NCBI GenBank assembly: GCA_017654935.2
Contig: CM065695.1
Span: 38,068,169-38,132,168, forward strand
Direction of reading: 5' to 3'
Origin: Phymorhynchus buccinoides
Taxonomy: Eukaryota; Mollusca; Gastropoda; Neogastropoda; Raphitomidae
Length of the DNA: 64,000 nt
This document shows, piece by piece, positions 1 through 44,984 of this stretch. Both the position numbers and the translations under genes were made by a program. A model generated the notes under the pieces. That model was not told the origin of the DNA, did not search any database, and saw only the letters and a program-made list of their open reading frames with translations. Position 1 is the stretch's first letter. Every line of letters starts with the position of its first letter.

Positions 1-595
1 CGACGACGACGACGACGACGATAACGATGATGATGACTATGTGGAAAGGAAAGTTGAAACTAGGGATACTTAGCCAAACCCACATTGTCCAGGGAAAGTG
101 TGGGAAAGGTATCGGCATGAGGCAGAAAACTCAAGACACAAACTAAGCTAATGGACCACAGCTGTGAATAGGAATTGTTCGGAAATAATTAAGGGGAGTA
201 ATTTCATGGTGTGTGGGAGTGATCTCGCCTAATTCAATCGGTCAAACAGGGGAAGTTACTCTACCTTCAGGTAAATCCCCAGCCCTCGCTTCGTGTGTTT
301 GAGGAGACACACAGCATGTAGAACGCAGTGCGTCACCTTCTAAAGTTGATGTCATTTATATTTTTACGTCACATTTTGCATGTTCTATCACTTTGTAGCA
401 ACTGGCCACCCCTTATTTTCCTAAAAAAAAAGTTTGCAAGTCGCTGACTGGCATCCTGCGGTTTCAAGCTTCGACGCCATTGTTGCATTGTTGCTATGGT
501 ATTTGACCGAGTAATGGAGGTAAGCAACTCTAATTTTCACGAAGTGCTCCCCCCTGGGGGTTTTCCGAAAATCGTCTATTAACACCATCACAAGT
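1..595. repeat. CGA/ATG triplet repeat, then one copy of a dispersed repeat
   Basis: Bases 1-35 are a short CGA/TGA triplet run. About 165-595 is a dispersed element that recurs in inverted orientation near 59300-59690. Shared blocks include the segment around GGTCAAACAGGGGAAGTTACT, the GACGCCATTGTTGCA region, and the text around a non-translated ATGGAGGTAAGC-like segment. No coding potential was seen. Confidence 0.75.
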
Positions 596-849
596 TTCTC
601 AAGGCAAGCCCTTCTCCTTTCTCATGCAAAACAATATGACAAAAGTCCACTTCAACTGTGACACAATAAGACAATTGTCTCACCAGAGGTCAAAACAATA
701 GGAGAAATGAAAAAGTTATCGGTAAATGTGCGGAAATTTGTAAAGAGCGTGCAACATAATGATATGTCTCAGTTTATTTAAGGAATATGGCCTAAACGTT
801 TTTTATTGTTATGTATGTGTATGCCGAGCAATGAATTTCTTTAACATTT

Positions 850-1740
850 GAAGATAATAACACAATTCAGAACTGTGAAACTTTCTGTCGATTTCGCATT
901 CAAAGAGCCAAGAAGACAATAAAACAATTCGGGACTATGAAAATTTACGCACTGGACTGTAGAGGGGAAGTAGGCTATTGTTTTTTTTAATTTTGATCTT
1001 GGGTTTTTTGTGCTCCTTTTGTTGCCTGCTTTTTGCTCCTTTTGCTATATTTACTGTTTGCTGTTTTCTTGTTTGTCTATGTTGATAAAGGCGCATTCGC
1101 CGAAATATCCAGTAGTTTTGTTTTGTCTCTAGGGGAAGACGGGGTAAAAAGCGCATGGGCGGGTAAGAAGCCCACCCCAATTATTTCATGAAATAAAGAA
1201 AATTTCAGTCAAATTTGCCCATGAGACGAATAACATAAAGAAAATTTCAGTCAAATTTGCCCATGAGACGAGCGTTATTCGTCTCATGGGCAAATTTGAC
1301 TGAAATTTTCTTTATTTCATGAGATAATTGGGGTGGGCTTCTTACCCGCCCATGCGCTTTTTACCCCGTCTTCCCCTAGTGAATAAAATAACGTCACTTT
1401 ACACTTGTCGTGTAGTTGTTTGTTTGTTGTATGTGAAACTTTTTGTTGATTTCGCATTCAAAGAGCCAAGAAGATAAAACAATTCAGAACTGTGAAACTT
1501 TCTGTCGATTTCGCATTAAAAGAGCCAACAACAAACAAACAACTACACGACAAGCGAAAAATGACGTTATTTTATTCACAAGAGACAAAACAAAACTACT
1601 GGATAATTCGGCGAATACGCCTTTATTAACATAGACAAACAAACAGCAAAATATAGCAAAAGAGCAAAAGGCAGGCAACAAAAGGAGCAAAAAACCAACA
1701 AGATCAAAATAAAACAAGCGCGAAATTGCAATAGTTTGTG
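850..1740. repeat. Large imperfect inverted repeat interrupted by a palindromic insertion
   Basis: The left arm (about 970-1130 plus 1378-1440) is the reverse complement of the right arm (about 1525-1705). Both carry the TTTTGTTTTGTCTCT and GTGAATAAAATAACGT blocks and the GTTGCCTGC/GCTCCTTTTGC tract. The GAACTGTGAAACTTTCTG motif recurs at 868, 1488 and in a degraded form at 1432. The left arm is split by a separate palindrome at 1131-1377. Confidence 0.8.
1131..1377. mobile_element. Near-perfect palindromic MITE-like insertion (about 247 bp)
   Basis: The element begins AGGGGAAGACGGGGTAAAAA and ends with the reverse complement of that motif. The inner arms (ATTTGCCCATGAGACGA) are also mutually inverted and one arm is tandemly repeated, so the unit can fold into one long hairpin. 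It sits inside one arm of the larger inverted repeat. The other arm, at about 1575, retains the uninterrupted sequence and so acts as an empty-site control. Confidence 0.8.
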
Positions 1741-2328
1741 GCACGTGGTCTATTTTTACCACTCCAACCATGAGTCACCTCCCCTGGCTTTTCAATAGTT
1801 TTAATCTGTAAACCAGAATGTTATCTCTGCACCATTTCGTAACTTTTTATATCTTTTGGAAAACATTTAAAACTATGTATCCTACTTATACTCATCAAAA
1901 GAAGCACCGCATACTCGTCGTGTCTGTTGTAGTGTCTGTATTACGTATGTTTATTATTTTGTACGGCTTTTAAAATACATCATGTTAAAGAGCGGCCTCA
2001 ATTTGAAGTGTAGCCTCGATTTGAAGTGCGACATTTTGTCAAAATGTGCGACAATTTTGGACCGACCGACAGACAGACAGACCGACCGACCGACCGACCG
2101 ACCGACAAAGTGAGTTATAGGTTTGTGGCTTGAGCCACAAACAAAAACAATACTTCCCCTCTGCAGTTCAATGCGTAAAACAATCACAAAGAGCCAATTA
2201 AGGTATTTCAGATTTTTCAGACACAGCTTTTAGTTATAGCAGCCTGTGTGGTTTTGTGTTGTTGGTAATAAGGGAGTTGTGTGGAAAGGTGACCGTGACC
2301 TGTTGTTGCAGACAGTGGTAAAAGAGCC
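1741..2328. other. 5' flank of the secreted-protein gene
   Basis: No gene was recognised. There is an ACCG/ACAG tetranucleotide run at about 2060-2106. The segment 2200-2328 directly precedes the signal-peptide ATG and probably holds the promoter and 5' untranslated region. No convincing TATA box or transcription start can be named from sequence alone. Confidence 0.4.
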
Positions 2329-19975
<17,647 letters not shown>

Positions 19976-21510
19976 GCCCTCTCCCACCAGCACCCGTCTT
20001 CCCTCCCTTCATCCTTCCACTCTTCAACATCATAATCCTGCTTCCGACTCCACCAATACTAACGCCCCTTCCCCCCCCCCCCCCCCCCCGCAATGTTGCA
20101 ATTTGAAGTATTTCATTAGAGTTCAATGAATACTGTGTGGGATAATGTTTAAAGTAGGTTTTTCTACAGACATAGAAGACGATTATAGTAGCCATGATTG
20201 GACAATTTGGTTCTTCAAACTTTGTCCAGTGTATATAATTATCATGTTTGTATATCTATAGGACTTACAAACAATTTCCATCCATCAGCTTTCCACTTCC
20301 TCCAACCTCTAGCCACCGATTTTGGAATTCCTGTATAAATGTTTCTTTTTCGTACAATTCTACTATGTGTTTAATAGCTTATATCTATACACGAGTTGTG
20401 TCATATTATTTCATCTTTTAAATCCCTCGTGACTGAAGTGTATTTCATTAGAGTTCAATGAATACTGTGTGGGATAATGTTTAAAGTAGGTTTTTCTTTC
20501 AGTCCAACTTTCTACCATCTAAGGTAAAACTAAGAAAACCGGGTCACAAGGACAAGGAGAGAAGAGGTTCGTTGCCAAAGCATGTCGCACACGGTATCTA
20601 GCATTATTATAGTATAGAGCTATTGAAATGAAGCGAAGAACTTTTCTTTAGTGCAAAATACTGAAGGTTTTTTTGTGTGGATCACATGTTGGCCAGCCTG
20701 AGAAATCAGCCAGCTTTTACTAGGAATTCTAAACTCATCCGCCTTGCTATACACATCCAGTTGGGAAAAAATCAGAGAAGGGTGGGGGAAAGGGGAAGGG
20801 TGGCGTGCAAAGTAAAGAAAATGGAATTATAACTTAATACAAGGGGTAGGGGATGGGAAAGGAATTGTATTTACAACAAGTGTTTGACTGAATTGTCTGT
20901 GAAATACAGAGAAGGGTGGGGGGAAAGGGGAAGGGTGGCGTGCAAAGTAAACAAAATGGAATTACAACTTAATACAAGGGGTAGGGAGTGGAAAAGGAAT
21001 TGTATTTACAAGTGTTTGACTGAATTGTCTGTGGATTAAAGTCTGATTTCCTCACTTTTGGCGCAAATTGGTCTTTCATAACTGAACATGATATAATTGT
21101 ACAGTCTAATTTTGTGACATTTGATTTTCATTCGTTTCCAGTGCCACCTTCTTTGTCTTGTTTATTTGTTTGTTTTTAACCAACCATATTCATGATATTA
21201 TTATTTCAACAGGAAGAATGAAGAAAAGCTGAAGGAGAGTCAATAAACAAATAATAAATAAATATACCCATGAACACAGCCTTCCAGACATATTGAAGCT
21301 TTTGACCAGAATGGAACATCATAGCATGCTCTGTATGCTTTATATCTGATTCTTTGCCTTCTCTTGTATCCATGTGTTTGATTCAACATTTCAAGGACTC
21401 CATGATTGAACCATTTGAGGGAAGTCAATGGATGGACATTGAGACATGACTATAACAATGGCACCACAATTGACCCGTGTGCAGAGTTGTGTCTTAATAA
21501 AGATTTGTAC
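19976..21510 (+). other. 3' untranslated region and flank, with two local duplications
   Basis: A C-run lies at 20071-20090. A 60-bp block (TTTCATTAGAGTTCAATGAA onward) occurs at 20110 and 20443. A 125-bp block (AGAAGGGTGG.. to ..TGACTGAATTGTCTGTG) occurs at 20775 and 20911. Candidate AATAAA signals lie at 21242 and 21496. Which one ends the transcript is unknown. Confidence 0.5.
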
Positions 21511-22004
21511 ATCACACATAGTAAAGAAAAAATCAATATCTGTCATCTCTGCTTATTATCAATTGATGATTATACTAATAAATTGAACACAATGAGATTT
21601 ATAATATTGAAGACAATAAACGTCTCACATGGTGAAATTGGATTTGTCGTTTTCCTTTTGTTATTTATGTTAGACTGTACAGTCTTTGGAAATGAACAGA
21701 AGCATGAAGAATACAGTTTTCTCTCCTCTGTCTTTCTTCCTTCCTATAATTGCAAGTTCATAGTTATGAATGATAAATCTCAATAATTTGCTGGCACCGT
21801 TTCACTGGTCTTAAGGATTTAAAAAGGTAATGAAATGCAGAATACTTGAGTTTTTAAAAAAAATTTGTATCCAAATGCCATGTATTGAACATCTGTATCA
21901 AAAGCAGTTACTGTGAACTTTGAATCTTGATTTGTGTTCTGTAAAGAAAAAGATTGTGCTGCTCTTAGTCTTTCCTCTCAATGGGAGAAGGGGCAGATCC
22001 TGCT
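21510..22004. other. No feature recognised
   Basis: AT-rich sequence with no supported gene. An open frame at 21406-21786 has no recognisable domain and looks like chance. Confidence 0.5.
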
Positions 22005-22350
22005 TGGGACAGCTGTTTCGGTCTCGACGAAAATGGTGTTTTACGTCCTCTTGGTCTGAATCAGACACATATGGGACATTTGTAAATACAAATATGGTGG
22101 GAACAATACTGGAGGCAATGCCCGGAGGCAGTACGAAAGCAGAAAAGTCCCGATTTTTTTATATTAATACTGTATTAGTTCTATCACATTGGCTGTTTTG
22201 GTCTGAATGAAAAATGGTGTTTTACGTCCTCTCGGTCTGGAACAGACACATATGGGACATTTGTAGATACAAAGATGGTGGGAACGATACTGGAGGCAAT
22301 GCCCAGAGGCAGTGCAACTCCAGTAAAGTCCCGATTTTTTAACTATACAG
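22005..22350. repeat. Two-copy tandem repeat of a dispersed family
   Basis: AATGGTGTTTTACGTCCTCT occurs at 22030 and 22211, each followed by ACACATATGGGACATTTGTA and GGAGGCAATGCCC. The core is shared with 8100-8405. Confidence 0.88.
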
Positions 22351-22689
22351 ATAGGTGTAGCGGTAACCACGCCTCGGTTAAACCTCATTGGCTATGGTAC
22401 CGCCACGCTCAATGCTGTTTCGGTCTGCAGTTGGTCTATTCACTTATGAAAGACGATCTCTCATAATAGAGAGGTTTCATCTTTGCATTTAAATGAAACT
22501 CCCTCAAAACCCAAAGCAGCACCTAATTAAAATAGAAATATTAAAACTCTTTTTGTAAAATAATGAACATGATAATGTTCTGAAATGTAAAATATGAAAG
22601 AATAAATACATCCTTACATGTACAGGCAAAGGCAAAGATATAGGCACAGAAACGTTCACATGTTCATGAAAACATAATGTGTGAACAGT

Positions 22690-22723
22690 ACCACACGCAC
22701 ACACACATACACACGTACAGTGA

Positions 22724-22754
<31 letters not shown>

Positions 22755-23400
22755 TCTCTCACACACACACATTCTCTTTCTTTTTCTTTCTCTCTCAATA
22801 ACACACATACATACATACAACACACAAAAATTCCGTTCCAGAGGAAATTGGCCAATTAAGCGGCTTTGGCCGATTATCCGATGGCCAATTAAACGGATTC
22901 CACTGTATGTGCAAGCTTTCATAAAATGCCACACACATGCTCTCTCTCTGTCTCTCTCTGTCTCTCTCTCACACACACACGCGCACGCGCACCATTAACT
23001 TCTTTCAAGTTAACAAAGGCACACACACAGAAAACAGAAAGCAATTGGGTCAAAGTTTATCAGCATAATATATTCTATGGCCAACAACAAAAAAGAGACA
23101 AAGTCAAGTAAACAAAATCACGTAAATAACCATCAATGAATCGTACAAAACAATCAACGACATACTCTTTTAAACCATCCATTTCTAGAGTACTTCTTCT
23201 TCTGTGCTCAATATTTCAAGCACAATCATCTACAAGCCTTCACAAATCAAAGACAAAATGTTTGGATTTGCCATTTCATTAAAGCCGCAGCATGGATATA
23301 AAAGCAAAACAAAGAGACAAGGATGGCATATTTTTTTCTGAATCACACACACACATTCACACACTCACTCACTCACTCACACACACACACACGTTGCAAA
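22690..23400. repeat. (CA)n and (CT)n microsatellites with intervening AT-rich sequence
   Basis: CA/CT runs at 22695-22820, 22930-22990 and 23343-23395. An imperfect GGCCAATTAAGCGG/GGCCGATTATCCG repeat lies at 22848-22905. No gene was seen. Confidence 0.85.
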
Positions 23401-23600
23401 CAGCCTTTCATTCTTGAAGGCACAGGATGAGATAAGGCTGTGCATAGCGTGTCACACACAAATGTCTTAGAGAGACACATGAACAAAATCACACAACCTC
23501 TACACATACCGGTACACACATGCCTTAGGGTGTGTACGCAGAAACCTATCTGCAATCCAAACACAAATCTTGAATTAAGGAAGGCATGTGCACATATATA

Positions 23601-24293
23601 TGTGACCCAGCACCATGAAAGGGACATTAAGTCACTGGGCTAGTTTCTCACAACAGGTTTGCAAAGTCCAAAATCTCATTTTTTCTGTCATTTTTGAGTT
23701 ATGGGTATTTTTGTGTTCTCTAACATCTTATCTTTCATATTTATAAAGGACAATCTTTAATATGGTCTCTAAATGGTCTTTTAAGTGCTTCAAAACGAGT
23801 AGGTCAATGCATTTTTTTCAGCAAGGCTAGACTTTAGACAGTGTTTTCTCAAAATGGCAAACACTCACCCTACCAAAGATATTCTAAAAAGGTAAGATGG
23901 ATTACTTAAAAGCTCGGCGAACCAGGCTGATAGAGTTATCGTTAGTGCGGACGTGTACACTATTCACAGTGGAGGCTATCCAAAAACTCGGACTGGAACT
24001 TGAACGGAGAATTCAACTGGCCTATCGATGTGTAAAATGTGTCACGTTTCAAAGGGACATAACCAGTGTTTCTGTCCTCACTACTCATATAGGGAAAAGA
24101 GACCGAATGTTTATCTTCCCCTGTACAGTCTTTGACCCTACTAACTTTAAATGCTCATAACTTGGGAATGTAAAAAGGTACAAGAATGGTTCTTGTATCA
24201 TTAGAAAGAGAATTGTCTGACGTTTTGAAATGTATAATTTTCTCAGAATGGTCAGTTTGACACTTAATGTCCCTTTCATGGTGCTAGGTCACA
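23601..24293. mobile_element. TIR transposon (about 33-bp ends) with a nested insertion
   Basis: Ends are TGTGACCCAGCACCATGAAA and, inverted, TTTCATGGTGCTAGGTCACA. A second copy at 37069-37490 lacks about 270 bp found here at 23873-24138. That insertion is the same element as 12577-12845. The short copy reads straight through CACTAACTTTAAATGCTCA and serves as the empty site. Confidence 0.85.
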
Positions 24294-24395
24294 TATGGAA
24301 CCCATCTGCATATTTCTTACTTCCAGTATTTTTGCGGACTGCGGATGGTTTTCCAAGCATATGTGCCCATGCCCTTAACAGAGAGAATGTAGTAA

Positions 24396-24780
24396 TATAT
24401 ATTTGGTGAAAGTCAGAATAACTCAATTTTTGTAGTTTTGAGAAAAAATAAAAAAAAATGTTTTAAAAATGAGCCGCGTTTACCACAAGTTCTTAACTAT
24501 GATGAATACTGCATTTTGTTGAAATTACTTTCTTTTCTTTTTTTTAATACTTGAAAAGAACGAAGATACGAGGTTTTTGTCCTAAGTAGATCTGAATTTG
24601 AGACTTACGAGTTTTTCTTCAATTTACACCTCATTTACCCCAGATAGAAAGTTGTTAGAGATACGAGCTTTTGGTAGAATGTGACATGAAAAATTAAAAA
24701 AAACTGACTATGTATCTAGCTAAAAAACACACCTAAAATCGAGTTACGAGGTTTCTGACTTTCACAGACGATATAGTCTG
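24396..24780. mobile_element. TIR element, second copy inverted at 52105-52508
   Basis: Ends GGTGAAAGTCAGAA and, inverted, TTTCTGACTTTCAC. Shared internal blocks include ACACCTCATTTACCCCAGAT and TAGTAGATCTGAATTT-like text. No coding region. Confidence 0.78.
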
Positions 24781-25220
24781 TGCCCTTACTCTTAGGTCTT
24801 TGCCTAAACCAAATCACAGTTTGTTGCACACTCACACACACACTGGCATCTTTTGAATGGCACTTTCACGAGAAATCATACAACTTGTCATATTCACACT
24901 TGCTTTACACCATGACAAATCGCAAACAGCATTTTCTTTATCATTCTCACGCATAATGCACAAAAAGGAGATCCTCTGTGTGACAAATTTTGCAGACATT
25001 AACAAAGCACAAATCACTTCCGCCTTTCTCCAAAGTCATCAAGGAGGCATTCTGGGTGGGTGAGTAAATCCACTGTTTCATAATCCAGAAGACTGCAGAT
25101 TAAGGGTTCAAATCCTTTTCAGTTTGGGGGACATGTCCTAGGGAAAGACACTTTACTCTTACCTTTCTCCCTTCCCTCCCCCTTCCTTGAAAAGCCCCCT
25201 CACCCTCTCACCCACTCATT
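24780..25220. other. No feature recognised
   Basis: AT-rich then C-rich sequence downstream of the TCAIM terminal-exon copies. No supported coding exon or RNA. Confidence 0.45.
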
Positions 25221-25281
25221 TCTCCCCGACCCAATCCAAGTGAATGCAGACCTGTCTGTCCTGTTGCAAGATATAACACTA

Positions 25282-25442
25282 CAGTGGAACCTCCCTTATA
25301 AGACTTCCCATTATAAGACTCCCTCCCATATAAGACCTACTTCTCTGAGACATTGCCCTTCTTTGTAAGTATTAAAATTACCTCCCTTATAAGACCTCAT
25401 TTTGGATGATTTTTTGAAGGTGTTATAAGGGGGTTTCCACTG
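25282..25442. mobile_element. TA-flanked MITE (family C) inserted in a TCAIM exon copy
   Basis: Inverted ends CAGTGGAACCTCCCTTATAA, flanked by TA on both sides, as for mariner-like MITEs. Related copies: 31308-31484, 46893-47075, 58390-58565, all TA-flanked. Confidence 0.9.
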
Positions 25443-25689
25443 TACTAGCAAAAACACAAGTCATCTCGATCGGTGCAGGGACACACAGAACCTCCAGTAC
25501 TGCTGGTTCCTCTCATCTCCCTTCCCCTTACTTTGTAATTCCCCCTCACCCTCGAACCCTTTCACTCCTCCCCGACCCATTCCCAAGGAATGTAGATCTG
25601 CCCATCCTGTTTGATGGTTGAGTATTAGCACAACACATGTCATCTCGCTCCATGCAGGAACATGCAGTGTCTCCAGCATTGCTGGGCCC

Positions 25690-26200
25690 CTCCTCCCCAA
25701 CCCAGTTATCGCTCTTGCTCACTGCACCCCCTATACACCTATTCACTCCTCCCCAACCCAGTTATCGCTCTTGCTCACCGCACCCCATATACACCCATTC
25801 ACTCCTGCCCAACCCAGTTATTGCTCTTGCTCACCGCACCCCATATACACCCATTCACTCCTGCCCAACCCAGTTATTGCTCTTGCTCACCGCACCCCAT
25901 ATACACCCATTCACTCCTGCCCAACCCAGTTATCGCTCTTGCTCACCACACCCCCTGAACACCCACTCACTCCTCCCCAACCCAGTTATCACTCTTGCTC
26001 ACCACACCCCCTATACACCTGCTCACTCCTCCCCAACCCAGTTATCGCTCTTGCTCACCGCACCCCCCATACACCCACTCACTCCTCCCCAACCCAGCTA
26101 CCGCTCTTGCTCACTGCACCCCCTATAAACCCGCTCACTCCTCCCCAACCCAGTTATCGCTCTTGCTCACCACACCCCCTATACATCCGCTCACTCCTCC
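25690..26200. repeat. Nine-copy array of about 57-60 bp
   Basis: Units read CCCAACCCAGTTATCGCTCT, then TGCTCACCGCACCCC and TATACACCCATTCACTCCT. The array lies between two TCAIM exon copies. Open frames in three phases are repeat artefacts. Confidence 0.95.
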
Positions 26201-26734
26201 CCAGCCCAGTCCCAAGGAATGCAGACCTGCCCATCTTGTTTGATGGCGTAGTAGTCTGACACATGCACCCTGGCTCCTCTATACAGGGACAGTCTCCAGT
26301 ATTGCTGGGCTCCCCCCATTCCAAGCTCACCACATTAGCTAGGCGGTCGGCATTCTTCCCCGACCCAGCCCCAAGGAATGCAGACCTGCCCATCTGGCTT
26401 GATGGTGTAGTAGTGTGACACATGCACCCTGGCTCCTCTAAACAGGGACAGTCTCCAATATTGCTGGGCTCTCCCCACCCCCCCCTGGGCTCTCCCCACC
26501 CCCCATCCCCCCTCCATTCTAAACACACCAAACTAGCTAGGCGGTCGGCATTCTTCCCCGACCCAGCCCCAAGGAATGCAGACCTTCCCATCCTGTTTGA
26601 TGGTGTAGTAGTGTGACACATGCACCCTGGCTCCTCAACAAAAGGGCAGTCTCCTCTATTGCTCGCCTCCCCCCATCCCCACACACACACCCCACACACA
26701 CACACACAAGCTCACCACACTAGCTAGGCGGTCG

Positions 26735-41767
<15,033 letters not shown>

Positions 41768-42150
41768 TTCAGATTTTGCCCTTTTCGCTTTGTGTTTACA
41801 TGCAGATAATATTGCACTTGTAGTCTCAAGTCTACGAAAACTTGTCATTCAGTCATTGTAGTCTGAAATTAAACACATTGATTTTATGGTTAAATGACAA
41901 GTGCTCACAGCTCGCTCTCTATTGCAATATGTTGTTGATTTTTTTTTTTAAACAATGAAAGATTACTTTGGCATGGATTATTTCAGCCATTTACCTCAAC
42001 TCCACCCCCCCCCCCCCCCACCCCCCCCCTGTCCAGGCTTTCTTCTCAAATTATGCCCATCCCCTTCTCACCCCCTCCCAATCAAATCCCTCATTGAGCT
42101 GATCATCTAGGCAGCAAGTCTTCTTCACAAGTCAACTATTTTTAGGCTGG
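41768..42150. other. TCAIM 5' flank
   Basis: Probable 5' untranslated region and promoter side of TCAIM. AT-rich, with a C-run near 42006-42030. No core promoter motif can be named. Confidence 0.4.
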
Positions 42151-42470
42151 ATTTGCCATCCTTAAAATACAGGAGGCTGCGAGGAGACCTGATAAATGTG
42201 TACAAAATGTTTAACAATACTGACTTTACTAACAAAAGATTGTTTCAGCTCTCGAACTATTCGAAAACTAGAAGCTGTGAATTAAAAATACTAATACAAT
42301 ACAGCAGAACTAACATTAGAAAACATTTTTTTGCTAACAGAGTTGCCAAGTATTGGAATAACCTCTCTGCACAAATCAAGCTTGCACCAAACCTTAACCA
42401 GTTTAAAAACCTCCTGGACAAAGACCCTAAATTGACAGAATTGAGATACCAACATGACTGATTGTGTCAT
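42150..42470 (+). pseudogene. LINE 3' coding tail fragment
   Basis: Reads LKYRRLRGDLINVYKMFNN and then FFANRVAKYWNNLSAQIKL, LNQFKNLLDKDPKL. This is the C-terminal tail typical of jockey/CR1-like retrotransposon ORF2. It ends naturally with TGA at 42459. It is related to the fragment at 11880-12455. Confidence 0.8.
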
Positions 42471-42474
42471 CAAA

Positions 42475-43700
42475 AACCGTCACAGCTGTGCTCAATACTA
42501 AAAAAAACTATATTGAAAGGGCACTTCAGAGGCCGCGAGGCCTAGTTGCCCTCATTACCTGACCTGACCTACCTGACCTGTTAAGCTGGAAACCCCCCAT
42601 CATGTTGTAAGCGTCTTAATCATCAAATTGTTGATGGAGGATGCTATTATGCAAGAAGAAGAAGAAGAAGCTATTTGAACTGAAACTGAGTTAAAGGCAT
42701 GCATCAGAATCGTCAACAAGATGACGGAGGATGCCTCAAGAAAGAAGAGAAGAAGAAATGTCCTACATTCAGGACAATCACTGAATTAGTAAGTATAACA
42801 CTGGCTAGTGGCTACAGCGAAAGTAGGGTAGTAAAAGGCGGGTCGTTCAAGGTTAACTCCCTTTTTCACAATTACACTTGTTTTGAGCATACTGTAGATA
42901 GGTCAGGAAGACTTATGGTGATGAATATGCCTAAAGATCACAAAACAAATAAACATTCTTTGCAACATTCAACGTTTATGATCAAAGTCAAGAATCCCAT
43001 GTGAATTTCTTTTCGTCTGCTACAATAGTCTTCTTTGTAGTTTTTGACGATGAAGAGCTCCCTACAAATTTGATTGGATATTCTTGTCTTCAATAGCCAA
43101 TGAGATTTCTGGGAAGACACTGTCGCAATTTTACACATATCGTGGACATCTGTAGGTCAAAACGCAATTTTTCCTGAAGCATTAGGAGGCCATATCAACA
43201 ATCCATTACTGTAAGTGCCTGTGTTGAAAATTGAGTGTCTTGTTTTGTTCATTCCTGATCAGTTTCTTCGCCTTAGGCAGCCAACTTCATCACGTTGAAG
43301 ATTCTGCTGCTTTAGTTTACTAGGAGTAGGAATAAATAAGTCAGCTCCGAATTTCGTCTTGGCTTGGATTTAACGGTACGAGTTTCAGTTTGTCACTTTG
43401 TCAGCCCCTCAAACTCAAAAAGACTGATCTTGATCTTGATGGGTGTAGGTTGGCGGGATCCAATTTGGATATAAACACCAGCTGGGGAAAAACTGGAGAG
43501 CACTGTGGTCTATCATGATTTTTTGTTTGTTACAAATACAATCCCTAACAAAAAAGTAAAAATAAGGTGGAGGGGAGGGGAGGGGGGCTGGGGGGTCATG
43601 ATCTGATCAGCAGGCTACAACGATTATATGCGATTCACTTTTCATATCTAGCCGACCCACACTCCCCAGCGCCATCTACTATCCAGCATTTAATTTTTTT
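42475..43700. other. Intergenic, no gene recognised
   Basis: Short CCTGACCTGACCTACCTGACC repeat at 42560-42580 and (GAA)n at 42655-42670. Open frames at 42699-43004 have no recognised domain. Confidence 0.5.
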
Positions 43701-43825
43701 TTTTTAAATGCATGCATAAAAAAAATTGGGTGACGCGCCTCTTGCTGCGACGCGCTCTCCAGGTGGGAGCAACCCAAATTTCACTGGCAGAGACGCCTCT
43801 GTGACGATAAAGTACCTAATAGCAT
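43700..43825 (+). mobile_element. SINE tail fragment
   Basis: Contains TCTCCAGGTGGGAGCAACCC and ATAAAGTACCTAATA, matching the tail of the 10393-10752 SINE. 5'-truncated. Confidence 0.85.
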
Positions 43826-43854
43826 GGTAACTGGGGCCCCCACCTTGAGTTCAG

Positions 43855-44760
43855 TGTGTTTGTTGTCGGCCGTGCCTGGGATCAGACACAGCCCTGCTGA
43901 ACTGACTGGCCGACGACAGGGTGACAATATCATCTGACAAGCTGTTCCAATCAGTTGTCTGTGGTTGTGGAAAGAAGGAATTTCTTAAGATGGTGGTATT
44001 TGATTTCTCAAGCACTTGCTGACATTGTTTCTAGCCATACTGGTTGGGGTTGCTATGTGGTCCTTCTCTTGGCAGGGCACTATTCTTCTCTTTGTCTGGG
44101 CCACAGGTTTGAGGAATTATTCCGCTGGTAATGGTATTTATAATTTAGTGGTAAGGCTGGTATCTCACCCCTAATGATCTTGAAAAACAGGGTGAGACGT
44201 TGTTCTTTCCTTCTGGTTTGCAGTGGAGGTAGTTTCTGCTGTTCTAGCATGTTTCTCAATTCTGATGCACCCAGGGGTGCGGTCTTTGTAATTCTGGGCG
44301 ATGAAGTGAGCCGCACGCCTCTGGATGCTCTCCAGCTAGTCTATATCTTTCTGAAGATAGGGGTCCCAAGCTGATGCACTAGACTCGAGGGTTGATCGCA
44401 CCAGGGAGATGTACTTGTGACTTGACTGCGACCAGGAGGTCAGTTATGTGACAGGAACAACGAAGGTCCCAGTACTGTGCATTGGGGTACTCCCGAGTCC
44501 ACTGTTGCTTCTCTTGATTCTTCGCCATCCACTGCTATCTTCATGTGCCGCCTGGTAAGGGAATGCTCCAACCATGAATGCAAGGGCCCAGAGATGCCGT
44601 AGCTTCCTAGTTTGTACAGAAGCTTGGAGTGGGGGACGGTGTCAAAGGCCTTGTAAAAATCAAGTATAAATTTACACACGGAAGACAATATTACACTTAC
44701 AGTGGGACAAATTCGTCCACCAAGCAATTTTGTCCAGTTTGCATGGTTACTCATTTTGAA
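43855..44760 (-). pseudogene. Truncated LINE reverse-transcriptase region
   Basis: The minus strand reads ILDFYKAFDTVPHSKLLYK, YGISGPLHSWLEHSLTRR and VDSGVPQCTVLGPSLF, the RT core of a jockey/CR1-like element. An AFDTVPH motif and the SGVPQGTVLGP-type motif are visible, here with Gly changed to Cys. No YVDD motif was found. Further along are post-RT blocks (SLVRSTLESSASAWDPYLQ) and the QKEQRLTLFFKIIRGEIPA tail. Several frameshifts. Confidence 0.85.
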
Positions 44761-44984
44761 ACTGTGCTGTATCTATTCTAAAGGAATAGATTCTTAGGGC
44801 TGTGAGTGAGTGGAACTCTCTTCCACCTGAGCTGAGGTAATATCATCGGCCTCGGTGGAGGAGTTCATTGAGAGAATGTTTTTGCTTTCAGTTTCACACA
44901 TGATAGTCTACTTGGGAAAGCCTTAGTCTCCTTGGGAAAGCAATAGGTTGGGTTGTTGTTTTTTGTTGTTGTTTTTTTTGCTCT

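Larger units (their letters stand above)
25222..26660 (-). repeat. Five decayed tandem copies of the TCAIM terminal exon
   Basis: Copies lie at about 26523-26660, 26325-26475, 26193-26310, 25565-25690 and 25222-25510. On the minus strand the 26325 copy still reads QYWRLSLFRGARVHVSHYY then QVCIPWGWVGEEC, matching the real TCAIM C-terminus (QYWRFCVSLHRARLHVSHYY, QVCIPWDWVGEE). Frames differ between copies and several carry indels. They lie downstream of the true stop codon and would be 3' UTR or flank. Confidence 0.88.

Noticed and set aside
21406..21786. 126-residue plus-strand frame
   Set aside because: AT-rich, no domain, no splice context; it could be a chance frame in the flank.
25618..26259. 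Pro/Ser/Tyr-rich plus-strand frames of up to 213 residues
   Set aside because: They arise from the 57-60-bp array and from antisense of TCAIM exon copies.
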